11,445 nt of DNA from Lachnospiraceae bacterium. GTDB taxonomy: Bacteria; Bacillota; Clostridia; Lachnospirales; Lachnospiraceae. Below the pieces are notes generated by a model. The model was not told where the DNA came from, did not search any database, and saw nothing but the letters and a program-made list of their open reading frames with translations. The position numbers and the translations under genes were made by a program. Numbering within the stretch: position 1 is the first letter of the stretch; every line of letters starts with the position of its first letter. The stretch lies in the NCBI GenBank assembly GCA_016301965.1, contig JAEDOO010000053.1, positions 1 to 11,445 of the forward strand. Direction: 5' to 3'. Of the stretch, positions 1 to 7,355 are shown in pieces.

Positions 1-6
1 CCTCCT
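1..6 (-). promoter_or_regulatory. Ribosome binding site for a minus-strand gene beyond the left edge
   Basis: Read on the minus strand these bases are AGGAGG, one base after the TAA stop of the esterase gene (8-10). A perfect Shine-Dalgarno sequence placed there suggests that a second minus-strand gene starts within about 10 bases outside the window, probably co-transcribed with the esterase. The downstream gene itself is not visible. Confidence 0.55.
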
Positions 7-7
7 G

Positions 8-778
8 TTACTGCTGTGTTCGGTACAGAATGGCCGGTATGGCGAAGGGAAGCTGTTTTTCCCAGCAGGCTTCGCAGTGAGTACCTCCCGGCGCGACGCG
101 GCTGGTAACGCAGATATTCCGATTTTGCAATACGGATACGATCCGGAAAAACTGCTGACGTTTATCCCGCTGAGAATTAGCCTCCAGTTCACCGCAGTCC
201 AGATAGATATCGGTGTGGGGATCCAAGCGGCTTTTACGGGCCAGCTGTGTGAGCCGTTCGGGTGCTACCCAGATAGAAGGCGACATGCAGATGGCACCGG
301 AAAATACGGAATTGTATTCCAGAACAGCATACAGACTCATCAGTCCGCCCATGGAGCTTCCCCCGATAAAGGTATGTTTTCTGTCCGAAAGTGTGGGGTA
401 ATGGGTATCTATGTAAGGCTTGAAAGTATGGATGAACCACTGCAGTGTGATATCTCCCAGTCCCTGAAAAGATCCAAACTGCGGATCGGAAAAATCATAG
501 GGGGAGTATTCACGAAGTCGGCCGTTGTCCGGGCTGTGATTGCATTCCACAGCGGCAACGATCAGCTCTGTATCGGTGTTTTCCAGATATTCTTTCATGC
601 CCCAGCTTTTGCCGTAGGTTGCGTGGGAATCAAAGAAAACATTGTGTCCGTCAAACATATAGAGGACGGGATAGCGTTTGTTCTTATCCCGCTGGTAAGA
701 ATCAGGAACGTAAATATACGCATTTCTTTCCTGGTCGTCCGTAAGTTCAGGAATTGTAATATCCCAGAATTTAATCAT
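8..778 (-). CDS. Alpha/beta-hydrolase esterase (esterase D / enterochelin-esterase-like family)
   Basis: A complete 256-residue cytoplasmic protein with no signal peptide. It reads as a serine hydrolase of the putative-esterase family, which includes S-formylglutathione hydrolase (esterase D), Fes/IroE-type esterases and acetyl-xylan-esterase-like enzymes. The nucleophile elbow GGSSMGG (residues 139-145) fits GxSxG with Ser142 as nucleophile. The oxyanion/core strand is seen in YPVLYMFDGHN (36-46). His234 in GGTHCEACW is the likely catalytic His, and an acid in LDCGE (193-197) probably completes the triad. Length is normal for the family. The ATG at 778 is chosen because AGGAGG lies six bases upstream. 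It is transcribed divergently from the SbcD-like gene, and another gene may follow it at the left edge. The substrate cannot be told from sequence; small acyl or acetyl-sugar esters are possible. Confidence 0.85.
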   Translation of the reverse strand: MIKFWDITIPELTDDQERNAYIYVPDSYQRDKNKRYPVLYMFDGHNVFFDSHATYGKSWGMKEYLENTDTELIVAAVECNHSPDNGRLREYSPYDFSDPQFGSFQGLGDITLQWFIHTFKPYIDTHYPTLSDRKHTFIGGSSMGGLMSLYAVLEYNSVFSGAICMSPSIWVAPERLTQLARKSRLDPHTDIYLDCGELEANSQRDKRQQFFRIVSVLQNRNICVTSRVAPGGTHCEACWEKQLPFAIPAILYRTQQ

Positions 779-784
779 AACTAG

Positions 785-790
785 CCTCCT
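785..790 (-). promoter_or_regulatory. Ribosome binding site of the esterase gene
   Basis: Minus-strand AGGAGG, six bases before the ATG at 776-778. It fixes the start of the esterase. Confidence 0.8.
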
Positions 791-811
791 GAAATCTTTT
801 TTCGACTTAAT

Positions 812-840
812 AATATAGCATGATTATACTTTTGATTCAA
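812..840 (-). promoter_or_regulatory. Probable sigma-A promoter of the esterase gene
   Basis: On the minus strand a -35 box TTGAAT (835-840) and a -10 box TATATT (812-817) are separated by exactly 17 bases. This would give an untranslated leader of about 27 bases carrying the ribosome binding site. A second TATAAT lies inside the spacer but has no good partner. Prediction is by eye only. Confidence 0.55.
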
Positions 841-937
841 GATAGCGGTGCTGAAAATGAATCCAAAATAATGAGAGAAATACAGAGGTTCTGTCGGCAT
901 ATTGACGGCAATTACAAGGTGAAAATGTGTTTTCCTC

Positions 938-966
938 TTTAGGCAATGCCTGAAATGTGCTATGAT
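938..966 (+). promoter_or_regulatory. Probable extended -10 promoter of the sbcDC-like operon
   Basis: TATGAT at 961-966 is preceded by TGC, giving the TGn extended -10 pattern. The -35 position (938-943, TTTAGG) is poor, as is common with extended -10 promoters. A small palindrome AGGCA-A-TGCCT (941-951) sits in the spacer and could be a repressor site, though arms of five bases also arise by chance. The leader to the ATG at 1053 would be about 80 bases. Confidence 0.45.
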
Positions 967-1052
967 ATTAAAATAGCAATGAGAGACTGCGATCCTTGCG
1001 AAAGGAAATGGATTGCATACATTGCAGTAGAAAAATAAAACGGGGGATTCCT

Positions 1053-2138
1053 ATGAAGTTTATACATTGTGCTGACCTTCACCTGGAAGCCGCTTTTTCG
1101 GCACATTTGACCAGGGAACAGGGCCGGGAACGCCGGCAGGAGCTTCTGGCAGCGTTTAAGCAGATGGTGGATATTGCCGCAGAAGAAAAAGTGCGGGCGA
1201 TCCTGATCTGCGGCGATCTGTTTGACAGCAATTATGTGACCAAGACAGCGCTTCATCTTATCGATGACTTGATTCTGAATCATCCGGATATTGATTTTCT
1301 GTATCTTAAGGGTAATCATGATCCGCAGGATTTTCTGCAGAGCTTTGACGGCAGCATTCCTGAGAATCTGAAGCTGTTTTCCGATACCTGGTCATCTTAT
1401 ACATACGATGATGTGGTGATCAGCGGCGCAGAGCTTTCTTCCGATAATAAAGACAGGATATTTGGCGATCTTGTTCTGACGCAGACGGCAGTGAATATTG
1501 TGATGCTGCATGGTCAGCTGAGCTCGGCGAAAGCAAAGGATAAGACGGAAGTGATTCCACTTCGGGAGATGAAGAACAGATACATCGATTATCTGGCTCT
1601 TGGCCATCTGCACGATTATCAAAGCGGCAGGCTGGATACCAGAGGTACATGGTGCTACAGTGGCTGTCTGCAGGGCAGAGGTTTTGATGAGTGTGGAGAA
1701 AAAGGGTTTGTGCTTCTGGAAGTAGAAGACAAGCAGGTGACATCCACCTTTGTAGAACTGCCGGGACGGCGCTGTGTGGAGGTGGAAGTGGATGTGTCAG
1801 ATACCATGACCAGCCCGGAGATTTTGCACAGGATCGAGGATGCGATCCGGCAGATTTCCGACAGTGCCCTGGTGAGTATCGTTTTGACTGGGGAACAGTC
1901 CGTGGATGCAGAGAAAAATCTGCAGTATCTGCAGGAACAGATCAGCGGCTGCTTTTATTACTGTCGGATCAAGGATAAGACGCATCTGAAAATATCTTAT
2001 GACCAGTACCGTTTGGATAAATCTCTTAAGGGTGAGTTTGTTCGCCTGATGGAGCAGGCGAAGGTCAAGGATGAGGATCGGGATATGATTATTCGCATGG
2101 GCCTCAAGGCACTTGCGGGAGAGGAGCCTTTTGCATGA
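1053..2138 (+). CDS. SbcD/Mre11-like metallophosphoesterase, YhaO type (putative DNA repair exonuclease)
   Basis: A 361-residue calcineurin-like phosphoesterase, predicted to be a Mn-dependent DNA nuclease. All metal-binding motifs are present: D8-x-H10 in HCADLHL, GDLFD (54-58), GNHD (87-90), HG (153-154) and GHLH (184-187). The segment after them (YSGCLQGRGFDECGEKGF, from about residue 202) resembles the SbcD/YhaO signature, here with SGC instead of the more usual PGS. The ATG at 1053 is preferred over an in-frame ATG at 996, because the protein then starts directly at the conserved first strand (MKFIHCADLH) and GGGGG lies six bases upstream. The gene overlaps the next by four bases (ATGA), implying translational coupling with the SbcC-like ATPase. 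By analogy with SbcCD/Mre11-Rad50 the two should form a complex that processes DNA ends or hairpins. That role is inferred from family membership. Confidence 0.88.
   Translation: MKFIHCADLHLEAAFSAHLTREQGRERRQELLAAFKQMVDIAAEEKVRAILICGDLFDSNYVTKTALHLIDDLILNHPDIDFLYLKGNHDPQDFLQSFDGSIPENLKLFSDTWSSYTYDDVVISGAELSSDNKDRIFGDLVLTQTAVNIVMLHGQLSSAKAKDKTEVIPLREMKNRYIDYLALGHLHDYQSGRLDTRGTWCYSGCLQGRGFDECGEKGFVLLEVEDKQVTSTFVELPGRRCVEVEVDVSDTMTSPEILHRIEDAIRQISDSALVSIVLTGEQSVDAEKNLQYLQEQISGCFYYCRIKDKTHLKISYDQYRLDKSLKGEFVRLMEQAKVKDEDRDMIIRMGLKALAGEEPFA
2121..2126 (+). promoter_or_regulatory. Ribosome binding site of the SbcC-like gene
   Basis: GAGGAG lies eight bases before the ATG at 2135 and inside the end of the upstream gene. 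It supports the overlapping ATGA start. Confidence 0.7.
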
Positions 2139-4648
2139 AATTAATATCCTGTTATGTGGAAAATTTCGGCCGTCTTCATCAGTTTTCCATGGATTTTACA
2201 GAAGGGTTTAATCTGATCCATGCAGAAAACGGCTGGGGCAAGACTACTCTTTCTGTTTTTTTGAAAAGCATGTTTTTTGGTATGGAATATTCACCGAAAA
2301 AAAAGCTTTCCGGCAATGAGCGCCGTCTGTATCAGCCCTGGCAGGGTGGAAATTACGGCGGATATGTGATTTTTTCTCATGATGGAAAGACGTATAAGCT
2401 GGAGCGTTTCTTCGGAACAAAGGATAAGGAGGATACTTTTGCTCTGTATGATCAGAAGACAGGACTTCCAAGTATGGATTTTACGGACAATATCGGGGAA
2501 GAACTCTTTGAAGTGGACCGGGATTCCTTTGCCATGAGTGTGTATTTTCCGCAAAATGAGCTGCCTGTATCCATGTCTGACAGCATCAATGCCAAGATCA
2601 ACGATGTGGATGCCTTTGGCGGTGATATCGACCGTTATGAGGCGGCTGTGGCTCTTTTGGATGAACGTCTCAAAGAATACAAAAAGACGGGAAATCGAGG
2701 TCTGCTTGGGGAGTGGGAAAATCGTCTGGCATTTTTGAATCAGAAAATGGAAGAAGGTGCCCAGAATGAAAATGTGCGTACAGAGCGTCAAAAACAGCTC
2801 TGCCAGGTTCGGCAGAAAATCTGGATGACTGAGGATAAGATCTCTGTTCTTCGGCAGCAGGAAAAAGCGCTGGAAGAAGCAAAGACGAGACAGGCATCTG
2901 CAGGGCATCTGGAGCACCTGAAACAGCAGCTTGCCAGAGATCAGGAAAAGATTCGTCCGCTCAAGGATTTCTTTAAGGGCGGTGTTCCTTCAGAGGAAGA
3001 TATTGAGCAGTTGATCCGCGTAGAGGAAAAGAAGAAAGAGCTGGAGAAGTTCCCGAGCGAAGAACTTTTGGAGCAGTCAAAAGAGCAGCTTTCAAAGGAT
3101 CAGGCCTTGCTTGCACAGTTACAGCTGGAATTTGGGGATGAAGTACCGGATGAGGAGAGCTTTGCAGAACTGAAAAAACTGTCTGATTCGATGAAGCTTT
3201 CTGAGCGGCGGATACAGAAACGTCTGAGCGCGTATACAGAAGCGAGAAGACGGCAGCAGCAGCTTTTACAGGAACAGGGTTCACGTAAGCATCAGCAGCA
3301 GAAAAAAGACACAGGCATCCTGGTGGTCTGGGCAGCGGCGCTGGCTGTGCTTTTGCTTGGAGCCATATTTGCAGCACCGCTTCGCATTCCCTGTATTGCG
3401 TTGGCGCTGGCGATCTGTTTGTTGTTTTGCGGATATAAGCTGGGCCTCATTGGCAAGCATGACAATGAGGCATCTTCTGAAGCTGAAGATGAAGCACAGG
3501 ATCTGCAGGCAGAATTAGAAAAACTGCAGGAAATCTGGCAGAAGCAGAAGCAGGAGCTTTCGCAGAAGCTCTCGCTTCTGGGCATAGATGCCGGAGAGGA
3601 TCCGGCGCAGCAGTTTGAGATCATGCAGCTTAACTATACAAGATATAAGGAACAGCAGGCTCGTGTGGCAGATAGTGAGCAGAAACATCAAAAACTGGAA
3701 ACTGCAAAAAAAGAATATCTTGTATACAAAGACCGGGAGATCAAACTGGCGCAGCAGGAGAAGCTTCGTTTCAGCGAAAAATACAGAATGAATCTTTCTT
3801 TCTGGAATTTGCGTACGTTAATGGATATCCGGGAACGAAAGCATGAATATGAAGGTCTTCTGGAAGAATACGAGACCCATAAGAAACAGTTGGCAGAGTT
3901 TGAAGTGGCAAATCCGGCTGCCGGGGATGCTGTTGAGATGGCTTTTATGAACAATAGAGAAGAGGTGGATAAAGATTTAGAAGCTGAGAAAAACAGTGAT
4001 CAGGTTCCTGGAATACAGGACACTGTGTCGTCCATTTTCAAAAACAAAAATGGAATTTTGTCAAAAGAAAATCTGGATGCACAGATCGCTTCTTTGGAAG
4101 CCGAGCGCCAACAGTTGATACGGGCAAGAGAGTCTTATCGGCGGGATATTGAACTTTTAACCGTGAAAGTGGAAGAAGCGGAGGAATGCCGGCAGGAAAG
4201 TCTGAAACTTCGGGAGACCTATGAAGAAGGAAAAAATCGCGCTGATCTTTTACAGAAGACCATGAAGTACCTGAAAGAGGCAAAGGATAGATTTTCTACC
4301 AGATATATGGACAGAATGCGGGCCGGATTTTCCAAATATATGGGGATGATCGACCCGGCGGCTGCTTCAAGAATGCAGCTGGATGTGACGCTTCATGTGA
4401 AAGAGGAGTCCGCCGGCAGTCTTCATGAGGATACGTATTTAAGTACCGGCATGGCTGAGTTCGCCGGGATCTGCACCCGACTGGCGCTGGTGGAAGCTAT
4501 GTATGAAGGAGAGAAGCCGTTTTTGATCCTGGATGATCCTTTCGTGAATCTGGATGAGGAGAAGGTGACAAAGGGAAGAGAGCTTCTTGATAAGCTTTCA
4601 GAAACGTATCAGATTTTGTATTTTACCTGCCATGAGAGCAGAGCATAA
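2135..4648 (+). CDS. SbcC/Rad50-like ATPase with membrane hairpin, YhaN type
   Basis: An 837-residue SMC-like ATPase. The N-terminal half-domain has a Walker A at ENGWGKTT (31-38) and a Q-loop at FPQ (138-140). Long Glu/Lys/Gln-rich coiled coils run from about 165 to 390 and 445 to 725. The C-terminal half has a signature-like STGMAEFAG (770-778), a Walker B FLILDDP (796-802, Asp in place of the usual Glu), a D-loop NLD (805-807) and an H-loop His833. At about 394-434, between the coiled coils, are two adjacent hydrophobic stretches. They form a predicted transmembrane hairpin where Rad50/SbcC carry the CxxC zinc hook, and no CxxC is seen there. This matches my memory of Bacillus YhaN, which is paired with YhaO. 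The ATPase would therefore be tethered to the membrane at its coiled-coil tip. It is translationally coupled to the nuclease gene and followed by a terminator. Confidence 0.87.
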   Translation: MKLISCYVENFGRLHQFSMDFTEGFNLIHAENGWGKTTLSVFLKSMFFGMEYSPKKKLSGNERRLYQPWQGGNYGGYVIFSHDGKTYKLERFFGTKDKEDTFALYDQKTGLPSMDFTDNIGEELFEVDRDSFAMSVYFPQNELPVSMSDSINAKINDVDAFGGDIDRYEAAVALLDERLKEYKKTGNRGLLGEWENRLAFLNQKMEEGAQNENVRTERQKQLCQVRQKIWMTEDKISVLRQQEKALEEAKTRQASAGHLEHLKQQLARDQEKIRPLKDFFKGGVPSEEDIEQLIRVEEKKKELEKFPSEELLEQSKEQLSKDQALLAQLQLEFGDEVPDEESFAELKKLSDSMKLSERRIQKRLSAYTEARRRQQQLLQEQGSRKHQQQKKDTGILVVWAAALAVLLLGAIFAAPLRIPCIALALAICLLFCGYKLGLIGKHDNEASSEAEDEAQDLQAELEKLQEIWQKQKQELSQKLSLLGIDAGEDPAQQFEIMQLNYTRYKEQQARVADSEQKHQKLETAKKEYLVYKDREIKLAQQEKLRFSEKYRMNLSFWNLRTLMDIRERKHEYEGLLEEYETHKKQLAEFEVANPAAGDAVEMAFMNNREEVDKDLEAEKNSDQVPGIQDTVSSIFKNKNGILSKENLDAQIASLEAERQQLIRARESYRRDIELLTVKVEEAEECRQESLKLRETYEEGKNRADLLQKTMKYLKEAKDRFSTRYMDRMRAGFSKYMGMIDPAAASRMQLDVTLHVKEESAGSLHEDTYLSTGMAEFAGICTRLALVEAMYEGEKPFLILDDPFVNLDEEKVTKGRELLDKLSETYQILYFTCHESRA

Positions 4649-4655
4649 GCCGTGT

Positions 4656-4686
4656 AAAGAGCTGGACCATTTGGTCCGGCTCTTTT
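4656..4686 (+). terminator. Rho-independent terminator of the sbcDC-like operon
   Basis: Arms 4656-4668 and 4673-4685 form a 13-bp stem with one G-T wobble around an ATTT loop. The centre GAGCTGGACC/GGTCCGGCTC is GC-rich and the 3' side ends in a short TTTT. It starts eight bases after the stop codon. The core contains TGGACC/GGTCC, which resembles the TGGAC/GTCCA motifs of the adjacent array. Confidence 0.75.
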
Positions 4687-4698
4687 GGCAGAGGTTTA

Positions 4699-5195
4699 TT
4701 CCAAATGTAAGGTAACGAAGAGAGAAATGGATACATTAATGTATTTTATTAAGAAAATGTCCAATATTATGGAAAACAAAACGGCAAGGTGGACAAATTT
4801 ATGTGGGCTCACAAGAAAATATCCAAAATCATAGCAAAGAAGAGGATAAAGTGGACAAAATAAAGTGTTTCAGAAAGAGAACGTCCAAGATCATAGCCAG
4901 GAAGAGGATAAAGTGGACAAAATAAAGTGTTTCAGAAGGAAAACGTCCAAAATTATAGCCCAGGAAGAGAATAAAGTGGACACATTAATGTGTTTTGGAA
5001 GAAAAACGTCCAAAATCATAGCCAGGAAGAGGATGAAATGGACAAAAAATGTGTTTCGGAACAAGAATGTCCAAAATCATGGCAAACAAGGGAAGATAAC
5101 GGACAAATGTCCGTGTTACAGAAGAAAAACGTCCATTAATATTGCTGATAAAGAAGAAAACAGGCAGGTTTTCATGTTTCAGAAAAACCTGCCCA
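4699..5195. repeat. Degenerate 62-bp tandem array with alternating GTCCA/TGGAC every 31 bp
   Basis: About eight adjacent units start near 4699, 4759, 4821, 4883, 4945, 5008, 5069 and 5131, spaced 60, 62, 62, 62, 63, 61 and 62 bases. Each unit opens with GTCCA (or a one-base variant), continues with a purine-rich stretch like AAATCATAGCCAGGAAGAGG, then has TGGAC halfway, followed by a stretch like AAAATAAAGTGTTTCAGAAA. TGGAC occurs at 4790, 4852, 4914, 4977 and 5039, with variants at 4728 (TGGAT) and 5100 (CGGAC). Distances between successive opposite motifs are almost all 31 bases. Units at 4821 and 4883 are the most alike; the edges are more decayed. Since 62 is not a multiple of three and no ribosome binding site is present, it is non-coding. 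Every TGGAC can pair with the GTCCA on either side, so a transcript could fold as a chain of short hairpins. Function unknown. Confidence 0.85.
5163..5193 (-). terminator. Probable terminator of the ABC permease operon, inside the last array unit
   Basis: A 10-bp perfect stem, GGCAGGTTTT (5163-5172) with AAAACCTGCC (5184-5193), encloses an 11-base loop. On the minus strand it lies about 45 bases after the permease stop and is followed by TGTTTTCTTCTTT, a reasonable U-tract. The plus side also has a short ATTTTC, so it may work in both directions. The loop still carries the TGTTTCAGA stretch of the array unit. Confidence 0.6.
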
Positions 5196-5237
5196 TTTTC
5201 TCAATAGAATATTCATAACCAATATGGGAAATTCGTG

Positions 5238-7355
5238 TTACTCATCAGATGCCGCAATATACGTGGAGAGATCACAGGCGCTGTCAATCACAAAGTAGCT
5301 TTCCGTCTGATCGTCGCCTTCCTTCCAGGTGATCGTAGCAGTAACACCCTTATGGATAGCCGCATGTGCCTGGGCAAACTGGGTACGTTCAGCGAAGTAC
5401 TCGTTATGCAGATAGGGATAGATAGAGGCAATGACCTTGGAGTCAGTGATCACTACAGGGTAGCTTCCGGCTGATTCGTTATCAATCGAAGCTGCTGTAT
5501 CTCCTTCGTACACAGGTTCATACTGATTTTTTGTGATATACAGAGAAATTGCCTCTCTTTGTTTCCAACTGTCAAAATCTATGCCCTTGCCCTTCATCCA
5601 GGCGATACTTTCCGTATAGGAAGGATAGATGTAATACTGCATATTTGCTCCCGTTTTTTCATTGGAGAAATCCACTCTGGCGATCGGTATCTCAGATGTC
5701 AGCTGTTCATATGTAAAGGCTGAAACATCTTTCTGGAGCACATTAATAAATTCGCTGGTTTCTTTGGCAGTAAACAGGTTTGTGTGTGTGGTGCTCCGTA
5801 CCATCATACTGTCTGCAGAGTCAGTGATGGTCATGCCGCTGAATGCATCTTTACAGGCAGAGTCAAGGATCTGGTAGTGTCCCTGTTTGTATGTGGCGGT
5901 ATTATAAACTGCGCCCAGAGCAGCCTCTGCGTCCTCCAGAACAAACTGAAAATGCCGGTATTCAGACTGTCCGTTGTTTTTTACAAAACGTACATTGAGA
6001 TTCACTACATTGTAGTAACTTTCTTCTCCTCTGTCATCGGTGATTTCCTCGGCCTGAGGCTGAGCAATAGCCGAACGATAAGCCAAAAGATCGTATGCTT
6101 TGTCTAGATCATCACCGGCTAAGAAAGCGTGTTCTTCCCGATAAGATGTGAGGGCTACATAATTTGCTGATTTCAATGCGCTGTAACTCATATCATTGTC
6201 AATGGGCAGATCCATATAGACAGCTTTTACAGAATGCTGTGAAGGGATCTGCTCATCCAGCTTTAACACATCTGTCAGAAAAACAGACGTAAAGGCTACG
6301 CAGAATACTGCACAGGCCAGCATCTCTTTCCTGTGATGGAAAGCAGAATGAATGTCAAAATCAAAGATTACTTCCAGAATAGCATGTGTCAGCACTAAAA
6401 ATACCAGAAGGCCGAAGATGGACCAGAAAGCAGAGAAGCCGGGTGCCAGCTGTCCGAAGGCCAGACCAATATACAATGCAACAGGAATCACGATCAGTAT
6501 ACGCAGAACAGAACGTAATCTGGAAAACGCGATAGCTTTGCCTGCGGCCTCTGAGGATCGTATACGGTACACAAGCACGGATACAGCAAGTAAAGCGGCG
6601 ACAAAGATGATCGTGAAAACATAAAGCCCCACTGTCGGTGCATTGAAAAGATTAACGATCAGCCATCCGGGAGCCAGATAATTCAGATACTCGGCAAGTC
6701 CTGAACTGAAATTGGCATAGGTGTCATAGTACACACTCATAAATGTCGGTACCAGTTTGGTAATGGTAAAGGTGTAGATGCACATGATACCCAGAAGACC
6801 AAGGGAAACCAGTATATTGCCGGTAACCATACAGGCCAGGATCGCACTGTGATATACCAGAAGAAAGATCAGCAGGTTGTGCAAAAAGCCGGTCACGACA
6901 GAAAACAGTACCGGTGCGCTGAAAAAGCCAAAGGCAGCCAGCATGATGCAGCTCAAAACAGAGAAAACAAAAGCCGGAACAGCATAAAACAGAACACCGT
7001 TACACCAGCGGATCAGAAAGAACTTTTCCCGTTTTAAAGGCAGACTGTGATAAAAATCCAGCTGACATTTGCTGGTCAGATAGGAAAAACCCTGCATACC
7101 GCAGATAATGGCGCCGGTGACGGCAACAATTGTCAGCAGAAAATTTTGGTGATCATACATGCAGGTGATCTGATTTACCAGTCGGGCTGCCAGGTAAGAA
7201 TCCATCCCGTTTGCCGCCTGAAAGCTCAGATCCTGAACAGTCAGCGTGGAAAAAATCAGTCCCAGCAGGAAAACTACGCAGGCCAGAGCCGGAACCCAGA
7301 TGCGGTGTCGTACATCTTCCCGCAGAGATTTAAAGAATGAGGTTTTTGATGTCAT
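5238..7355 (-). CDS. ABC transporter permease with large extracytoplasmic C-terminal domain
   Basis: A protein of about 705 residues. The N-terminal half has roughly nine hydrophobic segments. Counting from the GTG at 7376, these lie near residues 27-46, 79-98, 125-148, 155-180, 185-208, 245-270, 292-310, 320-340 and 355-370. The motif SLPLKREKFFLIRW after the second segment is typical of ABC-2-type permeases coupled to a separate ATPase. The last 340 residues are hydrophilic and follow the last segment, so they probably lie outside the membrane. I recall such proteins from Clostridia in YtrABCDEF-like loci but assign no named family with certainty. The ATG at 7355 is chosen because GGGGG (7365-7369) is nine bases upstream; ATG 7361 or GTG 7376 are alternatives. 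Its start overlaps the ATPase gene end by 26 bases, implying translational coupling. The substrate is unknown; peptide antibiotics or cell-envelope stress are possible. Confidence 0.8.
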   Translation of the reverse strand: MTSKTSFFKSLREDVRHRIWVPALACVVFLLGLIFSTLTVQDLSFQAANGMDSYLAARLVNQITCMYDHQNFLLTIVAVTGAIICGMQGFSYLTSKCQLDFYHSLPLKREKFFLIRWCNGVLFYAVPAFVFSVLSCIMLAAFGFFSAPVLFSVVTGFLHNLLIFLLVYHSAILACMVTGNILVSLGLLGIMCIYTFTITKLVPTFMSVYYDTYANFSSGLAEYLNYLAPGWLIVNLFNAPTVGLYVFTIIFVAALLAVSVLVYRIRSSEAAGKAIAFSRLRSVLRILIVIPVALYIGLAFGQLAPGFSAFWSIFGLLVFLVLTHAILEVIFDFDIHSAFHHRKEMLACAVFCVAFTSVFLTDVLKLDEQIPSQHSVKAVYMDLPIDNDMSYSALKSANYVALTSYREEHAFLAGDDLDKAYDLLAYRSAIAQPQAEEITDDRGEESYYNVVNLNVRFVKNNGQSEYRHFQFVLEDAEAALGAVYNTATYKQGHYQILDSACKDAFSGMTITDSADSMMVRSTTHTNLFTAKETSEFINVLQKDVSAFTYEQLTSEIPIARVDFSNEKTGANMQYYIYPSYTESIAWMKGKGIDFDSWKQREAISLYITKNQYEPVYEGDTAASIDNESAGSYPVVITDSKVIASIYPYLHNEYFAERTQFAQAHAAIHKGVTATITWKEGDDQTESYFVIDSACDLSTYIAASDE

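Noticed and set aside
77..784. 235-codon open frame antisense to the esterase gene
   Set aside because: It overlaps nearly the whole esterase, which has a clear catalytic motif and an AGGAGG site. The antisense product resembles nothing and has no ribosome binding site.
996..1052. Upstream in-frame ATG giving the SbcD-like protein 19 more residues
   Set aside because: The family begins at the conserved strand MKFIHCADLH, and only the ATG at 1053 has a purine-rich site at proper spacing.
4699..5195. CRISPR array, suggested by the period of about 62 bases
   Set aside because: Both 31-base halves are similar from unit to unit, so there are no unique spacers. The repeats are degenerate and no cas gene is nearby.
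4865..5218. Open frame of 117 codons across the repeat array, with a repetitive Lys/Glu-rich product
   Set aside because: The 62-bp period is not a multiple of three, so successive units are read in different frames. There is no ribosome binding site, and the product follows the DNA repeat rather than a conserved protein.
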